A stretch of DNA of 64,000 bases, from assembly GCF_036013975.1 (NCBI RefSeq), contig NZ_CP107904.1, positions 7,473,001-7,537,000 on the forward strand. The letters are read 5' to 3'. Shown here in pieces: positions 19,131-27,571 of this stretch. Each line of letters starts with the position of its first letter. Position 1 is the stretch's first letter. Made by a program: the position numbers and the translations under genes. Below the pieces are notes generated by a model. That model did not search any database. It was not told where the DNA came from and saw only the letters and a program-made list of their open reading frames with translations. The DNA comes from Kitasatospora sp. NBC_00458 (GTDB lineage: Bacteria; Actinomycetota; Actinomycetes; Streptomycetales; Streptomycetaceae).

Positions 19131-20368
19131 GAGGCGTTCTCCTGGGAGGTGAGGGGTTTGACGGCGGACCACTGGGTGACCGGCATCGCCTGGCGCCAGC
19201 CGGTGAAGCCGCCGACCGGGACGGCGTGCGCGACGGCGAGCCGCAGCAGCTCCCCGCCGTGCCGCCGGTACCACTCGGTGAGCAGCGCCTCGGACTCCAG
19301 GGTGACGGTGTTGGCGACCAGCCGCCCGCCCGGCGCCAGCGCGGTCCAGCAGGCGTCGAGCAGTCCGGGGGCGGTGAGCCCGCCGCCGACGAACACCGCG
19401 TCGGGGGCCGGCAGCCCGGTGAGCGCGGCGGGCGCGGGGCCGGTGACGACGTGCAGCCGGGGCACGCCGAGCGCGGCGGCGTTGCGGGCGATCCGCCCGG
19501 CCCGGACGGGGTCGCGTTCGACGGTGACGGCCCGGTTGTCGCGGTGGGCGCGCAGCCACTCGATCGCGATCGAGCCGGAGCCGCCGCCGACGTCCCAGAG
19601 CAGCTCGCCGGGGGTGGGCGCGAGGGTGGCGAGGGTGGCGGCGCGGACGTGCCGCTTGGTCAGCTGGCCGTCGCTCTCGTAGGCGGCGTCGGGCAGACCG
19701 GGGACGACCGGGGTGCGGGGGCCGGCGGGGCCGAGGTCGACCGCGATCAGGTTGAGCGGGTCGCCGGGCGGGTGCGGCCAGCCGTCGGCGGGGCCGTCCA
19801 GCTGCCGCTCGGCGGGGCCGCCGAGCTGTTCCAGGACCCGCAGCCGGGCGGCGCCGAAGCCGCTCGCGGTGAGCAGCGCGGCGACGGCGGCGGGCCCTGC
19901 GGCGTCGGCGCTGAGGACGAGCAGCCGGCGGCCGGGGTTGAGGGCGAGGCGCAGGGTGTCCAGGGGGCGGCCGACCAGGGTGACCACCTCGGTGGACTCC
20001 AGCGGCCAGCCGAGCCGGGCGCAGGCGTACGACACGGAGGAGGGGTGCGGCAGGATGCGCAGCCGGTCGGGGCCGGCGATCTCCGCGAGGGTGCGGCCGA
20101 TGCCGTGGAACATGGGGTCGCCGCTGGCCAGGACGGCGACCCGGCGGTCCGCGAACCGCTCCAGCAGCCCGGGGACGGCCGGGCGCAGCGGGGACGGCCA
20201 GGAGACCCGTTCGGCGGACACCTCGTCCGGGGGGAGCAGGTCGAGCTGGCGGGGGCCGCCGATCACGACCTCGGCCGTCCGCAGCGCGGCCCGCGCGGTG
20301 CCGGCGAGGCCGGGCCAGCCGTCGGCCCCGATCCCGACGACGGTGAGCGGGGGCGGCTGCTGGGTCAC
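19127..20368 (-). CDS. cobL: Precorrin-6Y C5,15-methyltransferase (decarboxylating) CobL
   Basis: A 413-aa two-domain enzyme. Residues about 5-210 are CbiE-like (VVGIGADGWPGLAGTARAAL; VLASGDPMFHGIGRTL), methylating C5. Residues about 225-400 are CbiT-like with the SAM loop LLWDVGGGSGSIAIEWLR, methylating C15 with decarboxylation of the C12 acetate. GTG 20368 is chosen because AAGGAG lies 7 nt upstream; the open frame extends 20 codons further without support. First gene of cobL-cobM-cobK, divergent from the catalase gene across 270 bp that contain degenerate TTCGG(A/G)CGG repeats but no B12 box. Confidence 0.94.
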   Translation of the reverse strand: MTQQPPPLTVVGIGADGWPGLAGTARAALRTAEVVIGGPRQLDLLPPDEVSAERVSWPSPLRPAVPGLLERFADRRVAVLASGDPMFHGIGRTLAEIAGPDRLRILPHPSSVSYACARLGWPLESTEVVTLVGRPLDTLRLALNPGRRLLVLSADAAGPAAVAALLTASGFGAARLRVLEQLGGPAERQLDGPADGWPHPPGDPLNLIAVDLGPAGPRTPVVPGLPDAAYESDGQLTKRHVRAATLATLAPTPGELLWDVGGGSGSIAIEWLRAHRDNRAVTVERDPVRAGRIARNAAALGVPRLHVVTGPAPAALTGLPAPDAVFVGGGLTAPGLLDACWTALAPGGRLVANTVTLESEALLTEWYRRHGGELLRLAVAHAVPVGGFTGWRQAMPVTQWSAVKPLTSQENAS

Positions 20369-20638
20369 CGGGGGCTCCTTGGGGATCTGCGGGCGCGGTT
20401 CGGGCGGTGGGCTTCGGACGGTGCGCATCGGACGGTGCGGTTCGGGCGGGGTGGTACGGACGGCGGGGGGCCTGCGGCCCGGCTCGGTGGCCCGGGGCCG
20501 GAGGGCCGTCCGGGGCCGGTGAGGCGGGACCGGGGCAGCCTACCTGGCGGTATCCGGTCGCGGACCGGCCAGGGTGCACGCCCCGCCGGGCGGCGTTAGC
20601 GTCGACCGGGGGGACCTCAGCACGCAACGGAGGGCACC

Positions 20639-22099
20639 ATGTCCGAGTCAGCGGTCCCGTACACCACCAACAACGCCGGGGTCCCGGTGCCGAGCGACGA
20701 CAACTCGCTCACGGTGGGCAGGGACGGCCCGATTCTGCTCCACGACCACTACCTGATCGAGAAGATGGCCCAGTTCAACCGCGAACGGGTGCCGGAGCGG
20801 GTGGTGCACGCGAAGGGGGCCGGGGCGTACGGCGTCTTCGAGACCACGGAGGACGTCAGCCGGTATACCAAGGCGACGCTGTTCCAGCCGGGCAAGCGGA
20901 CGGAGATGCTGGCCCGCTTCTCGACCGTGGCCGGCGAGCAGGGCAGCCCGGACACCTGGCGCGACCCGCGCGGCTTCGCGCTGAAGTTCTACACCGAGGA
21001 CGGCAACTACGACCTGGTGGGCAACAACACCCCGGTCTTCTTCGTCCGCGACACGATCAAGTTCCAGGACTTCATCCGCTCGCAGAAGCGGCGCACGGAC
21101 AACGGCCTGCGCGACCACGACATGCAGTGGGACTTCTGGACGCTCTCGCCGGAGTCCGCCCACCAGGTCACCTGGCTGATGGGGGACCGCGGGATCCCGA
21201 AGTCCTACCGGCACATGAACGGGTACAGCTCGCACACCTACATGTGGATCAACGCCGCCGGCGAGCGGTTCTGGGTGAAGTACCACTTCAAGACCGACCA
21301 GGGCGTCGACTTCCTCACCCAGGCCGACGCCGACCGGCTGGCCGGCTCCGACCCGGACCTGCACCGCGAGGACCTCTGGCAGGCGATCGAGGGCGGCAAC
21401 GCGCCGTCCTGGACGCTGCACGTGCAGGTCATGCCGTTCGACGAGGCGCCCGGCTACCGGTTCAACCCCTTCGACCTGACGAAGGTCTGGCCGCACGGCG
21501 ACTACCCGCTGATCCGGGTCGGCACGATGACCCTGAACCGCAACCCCGAGGACTACTTCGTCCACATCGAGCAGGCCGCCTTCGAACCCGCCAACCTGGT
21601 GCCGGGCATCAGCGTCTCGCCGGACAAGATGCTGCTCGGCCGGGTCTTCTCCTACCCGGACACGCACCGGTACCGGATCGGCCCCAACTACGCGCAGCTG
21701 CCGCCGAACCGGCCGCACGTCCCGGTGCACTCGTACGCCAAGGACGGGCCGATGCGGTTCGACCCGGCGCGCACTGCGGCCCCGTACGCGCCCAACTCCA
21801 AGGGCGGACCGGCGGCCGACCCGAAGGCGTACGACGACCCGTCGGCCGGCTGGCAGACGTCCGGCGACATGGTCCGCGAGGCGTACTCGCTGCACGCCGA
21901 GGACGACGACTGGGGGCAGGCGGGCACGATGGTCCGCAAGGTGCTGGACGACGCGCAGCGCGACCGGCTGGTCTCCAACATCGTCGGGCACCTCAAGGGC
22001 GGGGTGAGCGATCCGGTGCTGGACCGGGCGGTGCAGTACTGGCGCAATGTCGACAAGGCGCTCGGCGACCGGGTCGCCTCGGGCGTGGGCAGGGCCTGA
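20639..22099 (+). CDS. katA: Monofunctional haem catalase
   Basis: A 486-aa small-subunit (clade 3 type) catalase, breaking hydrogen peroxide to water and oxygen. The active-site His57 is in RVVHAKGAGAYG, the distal Asn in DLVGNNTPVFF (residues 129-130), and the haem-ligand Tyr339 in RVFSYPDTHRYRIGPNY. The ATG is preceded by CGGAGGG. No Fur/CatR-type regulator is adjacent. A strong bidirectional terminator follows. Confidence 0.96.
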   Translation: MSESAVPYTTNNAGVPVPSDDNSLTVGRDGPILLHDHYLIEKMAQFNRERVPERVVHAKGAGAYGVFETTEDVSRYTKATLFQPGKRTEMLARFSTVAGEQGSPDTWRDPRGFALKFYTEDGNYDLVGNNTPVFFVRDTIKFQDFIRSQKRRTDNGLRDHDMQWDFWTLSPESAHQVTWLMGDRGIPKSYRHMNGYSSHTYMWINAAGERFWVKYHFKTDQGVDFLTQADADRLAGSDPDLHREDLWQAIEGGNAPSWTLHVQVMPFDEAPGYRFNPFDLTKVWPHGDYPLIRVGTMTLNRNPEDYFVHIEQAAFEPANLVPGISVSPDKMLLGRVFSYPDTHRYRIGPNYAQLPPNRPHVPVHSYAKDGPMRFDPARTAAPYAPNSKGGPAADPKAYDDPSAGWQTSGDMVREAYSLHAEDDDWGQAGTMVRKVLDDAQRDRLVSNIVGHLKGGVSDPVLDRAVQYWRNVDKALGDRVASGVGRA

Positions 22100-22129
22100 G
22101 CCGGCCGGACGGCGGTCCGGACGCAGTCG

Positions 22130-22161
22130 GAGGGCGCGGGCCCCGTCGGGCCCGCGCCCTC
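22130..22161. terminator. Bidirectional terminator after katA
   Basis: A perfect 14-bp stem (GAGGGCGCGGGCCC and its complement) with a CGTC loop, 30 nt beyond the catalase stop and touching the stop codon of the convergent cyclotransferase-like gene. Confidence 0.8.
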
Positions 22162-22594
22162 AGCGGTCGTGCAGCCAGTCCCCGGAGGCGATCAGCGCGG
22201 GGTGCGTGCGCAGCCGGGCGGCGACCTCCGGCCCGGCCAGGTACACCCACGCCTGCGCCGCGGCGCCGTCCGCGGTCCGGACGGCGAGCCGCTCCCGGAC
22301 GTACTCGCCGGTGCCGTCGGCCCGGCAGTCCTCCAGGCGGTCCAGGGCGGCGAGCGCGTCCGGGTACGCGCCGGGGCGGATCGTGACCAGCTCGCCGACG
22401 ATCCGCCGCCCGGGGGTCGCGTCCGGCACCGCGTAGGGGAACCCCGGTCCCGCGTGCAGGGCCGCGCCCTCCAGCACCGCCCCGCGCACCTCGGCGCACC
22501 GGCCGGCCAGGTGGAGGGCGTGGTTGCGCCCGCCGGGGCGGAGGGTGCCGTAGACGAAGAAGGGGAGGGCGGGGGCGGTCGGGGCGGCGGGCAC
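22160..22594 (-). CDS. Gamma-glutamylcyclotransferase-like (AIG2/GGCT fold) protein
   Basis: A 144-aa protein beginning FFVYGTLRPGGRNHAL at residue 11, the substrate-loop signature (YGTLR) of the gamma-glutamylcyclotransferase / AIG2 superfamily, with ALDRLEDCRADG carrying the candidate general-acid Glu. Members release 5-oxoproline from gamma-glutamyl amines; the substrate here is unknown. GTG 22594 is chosen because GAGGAG lies just upstream; the longer open frame upstream is unsupported. Confidence 0.82.
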   Translation of the reverse strand: MPAAPTAPALPFFVYGTLRPGGRNHALHLAGRCAEVRGAVLEGAALHAGPGFPYAVPDATPGRRIVGELVTIRPGAYPDALAALDRLEDCRADGTGEYVRERLAVRTADGAAAQAWVYLAGPEVAARLRTHPALIASGDWLHDR

Positions 22595-22613
22595 GGGGCT
22601 CCTCGGGGGCGGT

Positions 22614-22676
22614 CGACGACTGATGACTGATGACTGATGACTGGCGGATGACGGAATCCGCCAGTCATCAGTCATC
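22614..22676. repeat. TGATGAC repeats and perfect 21-bp-stem hairpin
   Basis: Tandem TGATGAC units (22621-22641) lead into a hairpin with perfect 21-nt arms (22629-22649 and 22656-22676) and a 6-nt loop. Both arms contain TGATGACTGATGAC or its complement and GGCGGAT. The element is visibly less GC-rich than its surroundings. It lies in the 327-bp divergent gap between the cyclotransferase-like gene and the EamA exporter gene; the rest of the gap shows nothing clear. Confidence 0.85.
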
Positions 22677-22921
22677 CGCTGATTGTCGGCTGTCGGTCGC
22701 TTCCCGATCGCCGGAATCCGTCGACCGCCGGTGCTCCGCCGTCCGGCCCCCTCGGTCCGGTGCCGCCTGCCACCCCCCGCCCGTCGCCGCCCGTCGCCGT
22801 CGGTCCGCCGGTCGGACTCCGGTGGCCGTCGGCCGATCGCCTGGTGATACCGACTGGCGCTCGGGTGGGCTGATGCGATGTCATGACTGGTGCAAGCCAG
22901 TACCGTCCTAGGGGGACACAC

Positions 22922-23947
22922 ATGACAGCTCCCGCCGCAGGCACGTCCGGCGCGTCCGGTGCGGCCGCCGCCGGACCCGCCGCCGTACCCGTCGATGCCG
23001 TGCCCGTCGACGCCGCGCCCGCCGGTTCCGTGCCCGCGGACGCCGCGCCCGCCCGCCTCGGCGGCCCGGTGTGGGTGGCGCTCGGCGTGGTCTACGTGCT
23101 CTGGGGGTCGACGTACCTGGCGATCCGGATCGCGCTGGAGACGATGCCGTCCTTCCTCTCCGCCGCGGCACGCTTCCTGACCGCGGGTCTGCTGCTCGTC
23201 GGGTTCGTCGCGATCCGCTACGGGCGGAGCGGGCTCCGGGTGGACCTGCGGCAGCTGGGGTCCTCCGTGCTGGTCGGCGTGCTGCTGCTGACCGGCGGGA
23301 ACGGCCTGGTGGTGCTCGGCGAGAACTCGATCCCGTCGGGGCTGGCCGCCCTGCTGGTGGCCGTCGTGCCGCTCTGGATGGTCCTGCTGACGGCGGCGGG
23401 CGGCGACCGCCCGAAGGCGGTCGAGCTGGCCGGTGTGATGCTCGGACTGGTCGGGCTCGGTGTGCTCTCGGCACCCGCGATCGGCGGCGACATCGCGAAG
23501 GGCGGTGTGATCGCGGTGGTCTGCGGCACCCTCACCTGGGCGTTCGGGTCGTTCGCCGCGAAGCGGATCCGAATGCCCGGCAACGTCTTCGCCGCCAGCG
23601 CCTACCAGATGCTCGCGGGCGGGCTCGGCAACACGCTGATCGGGCTGGTGCGCGGCGAGCAGTACGGACTGGACCTGGGAGCCGTCTCCGGGCGGTCCTG
23701 GCTGGCGCTCGGCTTCCTGGTGGTGTTCGGCTCGCTGGTCGCCTACACCGCGTACGCGTGGCTGCTGCGCTCGGCGCCGCTGGGCCTGGTCGCCACCTAC
23801 GCCTACGTCAACCCGGTGGTGGCGGTGCTGCTCGGCTGGCTGGTGCTCGCCGAGCCGCTGACCCGCCCCACCCTGCTGGGCGGGGCGATCGTGGTCGTCG
23901 GCGTCTGCCTCGTGGTGAGCGTCAGCCGGACGTCCTCGCGTAAGTGA
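22922..23947 (+). CDS. EamA-family (DMT superfamily) exporter
   Basis: A 341-aa inner-membrane protein with about ten hydrophobic segments in two EamA repeats (about 45-180 and 195-335). LWGSTYLAIRIALE near residue 60 and TYAYVNPVVAVLLGWLVLAEPL near residue 295 are typical of RhaT/YdcZ-like drug/metabolite exporters. The first 40 residues are an Ala/Pro/Val-rich low-complexity tail. ATG 22922 follows GGGGGA by 5 nt. Its last 26 bp overlap the convergent reductase gene. Substrate unknown. Confidence 0.87.
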   Translation: MTAPAAGTSGASGAAAAGPAAVPVDAVPVDAAPAGSVPADAAPARLGGPVWVALGVVYVLWGSTYLAIRIALETMPSFLSAAARFLTAGLLLVGFVAIRYGRSGLRVDLRQLGSSVLVGVLLLTGGNGLVVLGENSIPSGLAALLVAVVPLWMVLLTAAGGDRPKAVELAGVMLGLVGLGVLSAPAIGGDIAKGGVIAVVCGTLTWAFGSFAAKRIRMPGNVFAASAYQMLAGGLGNTLIGLVRGEQYGLDLGAVSGRSWLALGFLVVFGSLVAYTAYAWLLRSAPLGLVATYAYVNPVVAVLLGWLVLAEPLTRPTLLGGAIVVVGVCLVVSVSRTSSRK

Positions 23948-24506
23948 GGACGACGGCCCCGTTGTCGAAGGTGCGGGCCTCCTCCAGGGAGAAGGCGTGC
24001 GGGGCGAACCCGGCCCGGAACAGCGGGACGCCCGAGCCGGTCACGAGCGGGTACTGCTTGATGATCAGTTCGTCGATCTCGGGGAGGAGCCGCCCGGCCA
24101 GTTCGCCGCCGCCGCACAGCCAGATGCCGAGGCCGTCCTCCTGCTTGAGCTCGCGGACCAGGGTCAGCGGGTCGGCGGCGGTGACCTCGACCGCGGGGTC
24201 GGGGCTCTCCGTCATGGAGCGGGAGAAGACGATCTGGCGCAGGTGGGCGTAGGGGTTGGCGAGGCCGAGGGGCACCCCGGGGCCGTAGGTGCCGCGGCCC
24301 ATGAGCACGGTGTCGAAGCGCTTGTTGGGCGCGTCCGCCACCCCCAGGGCGGCGCGGCCCGGCGTGGGCAGGGCCTCCGGGAACTCGGCGAGCATGTAGG
24401 GGAGGAAGTCGCCGGTGAGGTACGGGAGGAGCATGTCGAAGTCGCCGTCCGGGGCGGCGATGAAGCCGTCGAGGGTGGCGCCGACGTAGTAGGTGAGCTT
24501 GCGCAT
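23922..24506 (-). CDS. Dihydrofolate reductase / RibD C-terminal domain protein
   Basis: A 194-aa protein of the RibD_C / DHFR-like fold: KLTYYVGATLDGFIAAPDG at the start, VLMGRGTYGPG in the middle and LWLCGGGEL-like glycine-rich loop (IWLCGGGELAGRLL) near residue 125 for NADPH. Stand-alone members are reductases of unknown substrate, common in actinomycetes and often PhzF/YyaP-like. It has a recognisable promoter upstream (24558-24587). Confidence 0.85.
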   Translation of the reverse strand: MRKLTYYVGATLDGFIAAPDGDFDMLLPYLTGDFLPYMLAEFPEALPTPGRAALGVADAPNKRFDTVLMGRGTYGPGVPLGLANPYAHLRQIVFSRSMTESPDPAVEVTAADPLTLVRELKQEDGLGIWLCGGGELAGRLLPEIDELIIKQYPLVTGSGVPLFRAGFAPHAFSLEEARTFDNGAVVLTYARTSG

Positions 24507-24557
24507 TCACGTCCTTGGAATCGTCCGGTCGAGGGCCTCGTGCTCTCAACCACGACA

Positions 24558-24587
24558 GTTATAGTACTCCGGATGTAGTGGCTGCAA
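24558..24587 (-). promoter_or_regulatory. Putative sigma-70-type promoter for the DHFR-like gene
   Basis: On the minus strand TTGCAG (24587-24582) and TATAAC (24563-24558) are separated by 18 nt, about 50 nt upstream of the ATG at 24506, in a locally A/T-richer patch. Confidence 0.55.
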
Positions 24588-24664
24588 GAGGTATCCGGGA
24601 AAAGTCGGCCGCCGGTCCGAAGGGGCGGGCTGCGCAGGGCCCGGGCCGTCCGGTCGCGCCGCCC

Positions 24665-25210
24665 TCACGGGTGGGGCGCGGCGCGGGAGACGACCGCCTC
24701 GATCAGGTCCGCCCGCTCGGCCACCCCGGCGGCCGGGACGTCGATCAGCCGGAAGCCGTGCGCCCGGTAGGCACGCTCGTGCAGCCGCTCGAAGACGAGC
24801 GCGTCCTCGAAGGAGATCCGCCGGGCGGCGGTCGGCTCGACGAAGCCGAGGTTGCGGACGAAGAACACCTCGCGCCGGTAGACGGCCTCTTCGCCGATGC
24901 GGCGCAGCTCGGCGGTCAGCCCCGGCGACGCGGGGCGTCCGAGGAAGTCGCGCAGCGCCTCGGTGCAGACCGGCGAGCGGTCGTGGAACTGGACCTCCCC
25001 GTCCGCGGCGGCCGCGCGCTCGCGCTGCAGGGCCACGACCTCGTCGACGAAGTCGGCCCGGGTCCACGGTTCCGGATCGCCGCCGGCCTGCCGTCGCGCG
25101 ATCACGTCGGTGGCGGCCTCCGGCACGACGGTGAAGCCGCGCCGCGCCAACTCGCCCAGCAGAGTGGTCTTCCCGGCTCCCGGTGTACCGGTGAGGACGA
25201 ACCGCCGCAT
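24665..25210 (-). CDS. P-loop ATPase (AAA_28-like)
   Basis: A 181-aa nucleotide-binding protein. Walker A is GTPGAGKTT (residues 8-16) and FHDRSPVCTEALRDFLG (about 75) matches the conserved second motif of AAA_28-type proteins, a group resembling small-molecule kinases. The function is unknown. It is followed downstream by the DHFR-like gene (158 bp) and lies after the TmrB-like gene on the same strand; the 103-bp gap between the two P-loop genes holds two copies of GCCTGCTGGGATGTC. Confidence 0.75.
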   Translation of the reverse strand: MRRFVLTGTPGAGKTTLLGELARRGFTVVPEAATDVIARRQAGGDPEPWTRADFVDEVVALQRERAAAADGEVQFHDRSPVCTEALRDFLGRPASPGLTAELRRIGEEAVYRREVFFVRNLGFVEPTAARRISFEDALVFERLHERAYRAHGFRLIDVPAAGVAERADLIEAVVSRAAPHP

Positions 25211-25246
25211 GGTGCTGCCCCTGTCTGCTCGGACGCCTGCTCGGGC

Positions 25247-25310
25247 GCCTGCTGGGATGTCTGCCTGGATGCCCCGCTCGGGCGCTTGCCCGGATGCCTG
25301 CTGGGATGTC
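25247..25310. repeat. 15-bp direct repeat between the two P-loop genes
   Basis: GCCTGCTGGGATGTC occurs at 25247-25261 and again at 25296-25310, within a stretch of looser TGCTCGG/CGCCTG repeats. Confidence 0.8.
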
Positions 25311-25313
25311 CGC

Positions 25314-25946
25314 TCAGATGAACCGGATGTGCCTGACCCCCACCAGCGCCCGCCGGAGGCGCCCGCGCAGCGGGCCGTCGGTGTCCGGTGCGATCGCCAA
25401 CCCGGCCGAGGCCGCCACGTGTTCGGCGACCTCGGGCACGGTGAGGTGGTCGGTCCGCACGTGTTCGCCGAATTCGGCGCCGCCGAGGCGGTCGAGGCAG
25501 TGGTCGAGCCGCGACACCGCGAAGCTCTCCCCGCGCAGCGGCGCGTCCACCCCGGCGACCAGCTGCACGGCGTGGCCGAACCCGCGCTCGCGCAGGCGTC
25601 GCAGCACCTCCTCGCGCTCCGCCAGCAGGGCGAAGTGCCGTACGTCGTGGCCGCGTTCGCGCAGGCGGCCGAGGGTCTCGGCGAGGTAGGCGGGCTCGGT
25701 GACCGTCATCGGCACGATCACCGGACCCGGGTGGTGATCGAGCGTCAGATCCAGGACCTCGAAGACGCCCTGGCGCCAGGCGGGCAGGTCCTGGAAGTCG
25801 CCGCGCAGCGCCTTCGGGGTCATCCGGTGCAGCCCGAAGCCGACCTCCTCGGGGTCGCACAGCACGCTGCCGGGCAGCCGCCGCCGCAGTTCGTGCGAGA
25901 CCTGGGTCTTGCCGACGCCGAAGGGCCCGTTGATCCACAAGAGCAT
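25314..25946 (-). CDS. TmrB-like (tunicamycin-resistance type) ATP-binding protein
   Basis: A 210-aa protein that opens MLLWINGPFGVGKTQVSHEL, almost the N-terminus of Bacillus TmrB, with the Walker A at residues 7-14. It continues with LCDPEEVGFGL, VIVPMTVTEPAYL and a C-terminal APDTDGPLR...VRHIR that also fit the TmrB family. TmrB is a membrane-associated ATP-binding protein giving tunicamycin resistance in Bacillus. The family call rests on remembered motifs. The ATG at 25946 is used; an upstream GTG-type extension of 12 codons is less likely. Confidence 0.8.
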   Translation of the reverse strand: MLLWINGPFGVGKTQVSHELRRRLPGSVLCDPEEVGFGLHRMTPKALRGDFQDLPAWRQGVFEVLDLTLDHHPGPVIVPMTVTEPAYLAETLGRLRERGHDVRHFALLAEREEVLRRLRERGFGHAVQLVAGVDAPLRGESFAVSRLDHCLDRLGGAEFGEHVRTDHLTVPEVAEHVAASAGLAIAPDTDGPLRGRLRRALVGVRHIRFI

Positions 25947-26133
25947 GCCGATCACTCTATGCCGCCGTCCCGGCCGTGCCACTCCCGTGGGCCGCCGCCG
26001 GTGCGCGATCGTGGATCTTCGCCAAGTCGCCTCCGGGAAAGGGTCATTCGACTACCATCCATCGGGTGCCCGGCGGCGCCGGGGAGTCGCCGCCGGGTCG
26101 GGGAACACACACAGCCGACAGCGGGGGAGCGGT

Positions 26134-27471
26134 ATGACGGACACCGGCGTTCACGGAACACGCACCGACGGGGTCGGCCCGCGGGCCCGTCCGCCCGGGC
26201 TCTGGCGGCAGCGGGACTTCGCGGCGCTCTGGTCGGCCCACACCGTCAGCCAGTTCGGCACCCAGATCACCTTCTTCGTCCTCCCCGTCCTCGCGCTCAC
26301 CACCGTCGGCGCGACTCCGGGCCAGCTCGGACTGGTCGCCGCGGCCGAGACCCTGCCCTTCCTGCTGGTCGGCCTGCCGGCCGGTGCGCTGCTCGACCAG
26401 TGGGACCGGCGCCGGGTGATGGTCGTGGCCGACCTCGGCCGGGCGGCCGCGATCTGCGTCCTGCCGCTCGGCTACGCCCTCGACCTGCTGAGCGTGCCGC
26501 TGCTCTGCGCGGTCGGGTTCGTCACCGGACTGTTCACGGTCTTCTTCGACATCGCCGACCAGGCGTTCCTGCCCGAAGTCGTCGGGCGCGGCCGGACGGC
26601 GGACGGCAACAGCCGGCTGGAGTTCTCCCGCTCGGCCGCCGAACTGACCGGTCCCGGGCTCTCCGGGCTGCTGCTCCAGCTGGTGGCCGCACCGCTGATC
26701 CTGCTCGCGGACGCGGTGAGCTACCTCGTCTCGGCGCTCCTCCTCGGCGTGATCCGGACGCCGGGGCGGGCCGGTGGGCCGGAGCGGGCGGAGCCGGGCC
26801 GGGGGGAACCCGCGCGGCCCGCGGCCGAGGGGAGGATGCGTACCCGGATCGCCGCCGGCCTGCGCTTCGTCTTCCGCCGGCGGATCCTGCGCTCGCTCGC
26901 CCTCGCCACGGCCGTCTCCAACCTGGTGGGCCTGAGTGGTGCGCTGAGTGCCCTGCTGCCCGCGTTCGCCCTGCGTGACCTGGCCCTGTCGCCGGGCCGG
27001 CTCGGCCTTGCACTGACCGTCGGCAACGTGTTCGCGCTGCTCGGCGCCCTGTCCACGGCCCGGCTGATCCGGGTGGTCGGGCTCGGCCGGGTGCTGGTGG
27101 CGGCCAAGTGCCTGCCCGGCCTGGGCGTACTGCTGCTCGCCACCGCCACCCCCGGCCGTGCCGTCCCCACGCTGGCGGCGGCCGCCGGGATCACGGCCTT
27201 CGGCATCACCGCCTACAACATCGCCCAGGTCAGCCTGCGGCAGGCGATCACGCCGGCCGCGATGCAGGCCCGGATGAACGCGTCGGTCCGCTTCGTCATC
27301 TGGGGCACGCTCCCGCTCGGCGCGGCCGCCGGCGGTCTGCTGGGCTCTGCGGTGGGCCTGCGTCCGGCCCTCTGGGCGGTGGCCGTGGTCGCGCTGTCCT
27401 CCTGCGTGCCGCTGCTGCTGACCCGTGAGGTCCGGGCGCTGCGGGACTTCCCCGCGGAGCCGGCCGACTGA
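26134..27471 (+). CDS. MFS transporter
   Basis: A 445-aa exporter with about twelve membrane segments. GLWRQRDFAALWSAHTVSQFG before helix 1 and LPAGALLDQWDRRRVMVVAD between helices 2 and 3 are typical of the MFS_3/enterobactin-exporter-like (MDR) group. A basic, glycine-rich loop (about 205-235) separates the two halves. ATG 26134 follows GGGGGAG by 5 nt. The 3' end, with the stop codon, is part of an exact 41-bp tandem duplication. Substrate unknown. Confidence 0.88.
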   Translation: MTDTGVHGTRTDGVGPRARPPGLWRQRDFAALWSAHTVSQFGTQITFFVLPVLALTTVGATPGQLGLVAAAETLPFLLVGLPAGALLDQWDRRRVMVVADLGRAAAICVLPLGYALDLLSVPLLCAVGFVTGLFTVFFDIADQAFLPEVVGRGRTADGNSRLEFSRSAAELTGPGLSGLLLQLVAAPLILLADAVSYLVSALLLGVIRTPGRAGGPERAEPGRGEPARPAAEGRMRTRIAAGLRFVFRRRILRSLALATAVSNLVGLSGALSALLPAFALRDLALSPGRLGLALTVGNVFALLGALSTARLIRVVGLGRVLVAAKCLPGLGVLLLATATPGRAVPTLAAAAGITAFGITAYNIAQVSLRQAITPAAMQARMNASVRFVIWGTLPLGAAAGGLLGSAVGLRPALWAVAVVALSSCVPLLLTREVRALRDFPAEPAD

Positions 27472-27520
27472 CGCCGCCTCTGCGGGACTTCCCCGCGGAG
27501 CCGGCCGACTGACGCCGCCT
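27439..27520. repeat. Exact 41-bp tandem duplication at the MFS stop codon
   Basis: The 41 bp at 27439-27479, including the last ten codons and TGA of the MFS gene, are repeated without mismatch at 27480-27520. A separate direct repeat GGTCCGGGGCCCGGC follows at about 27539 and 27557. Confidence 0.95.
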
Positions 27521-27571
27521 CCCGTGCGGGGGGGCGTGGGTCCGGGGCCCGGCGTCGGTCCGGGGCCCGGC

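Noticed and set aside
20369..20638. Second cobalamin riboswitch between cobL and katA
   Set aside because: No B12 box or GCCACTG element was found on either strand; the repeats are simple TTCGGACGG-like units.
22614..22676. Terminator of the catalase or exporter gene
   Set aside because: The hairpin is between divergent starts, not after any gene end, so it was listed as a repeat element.
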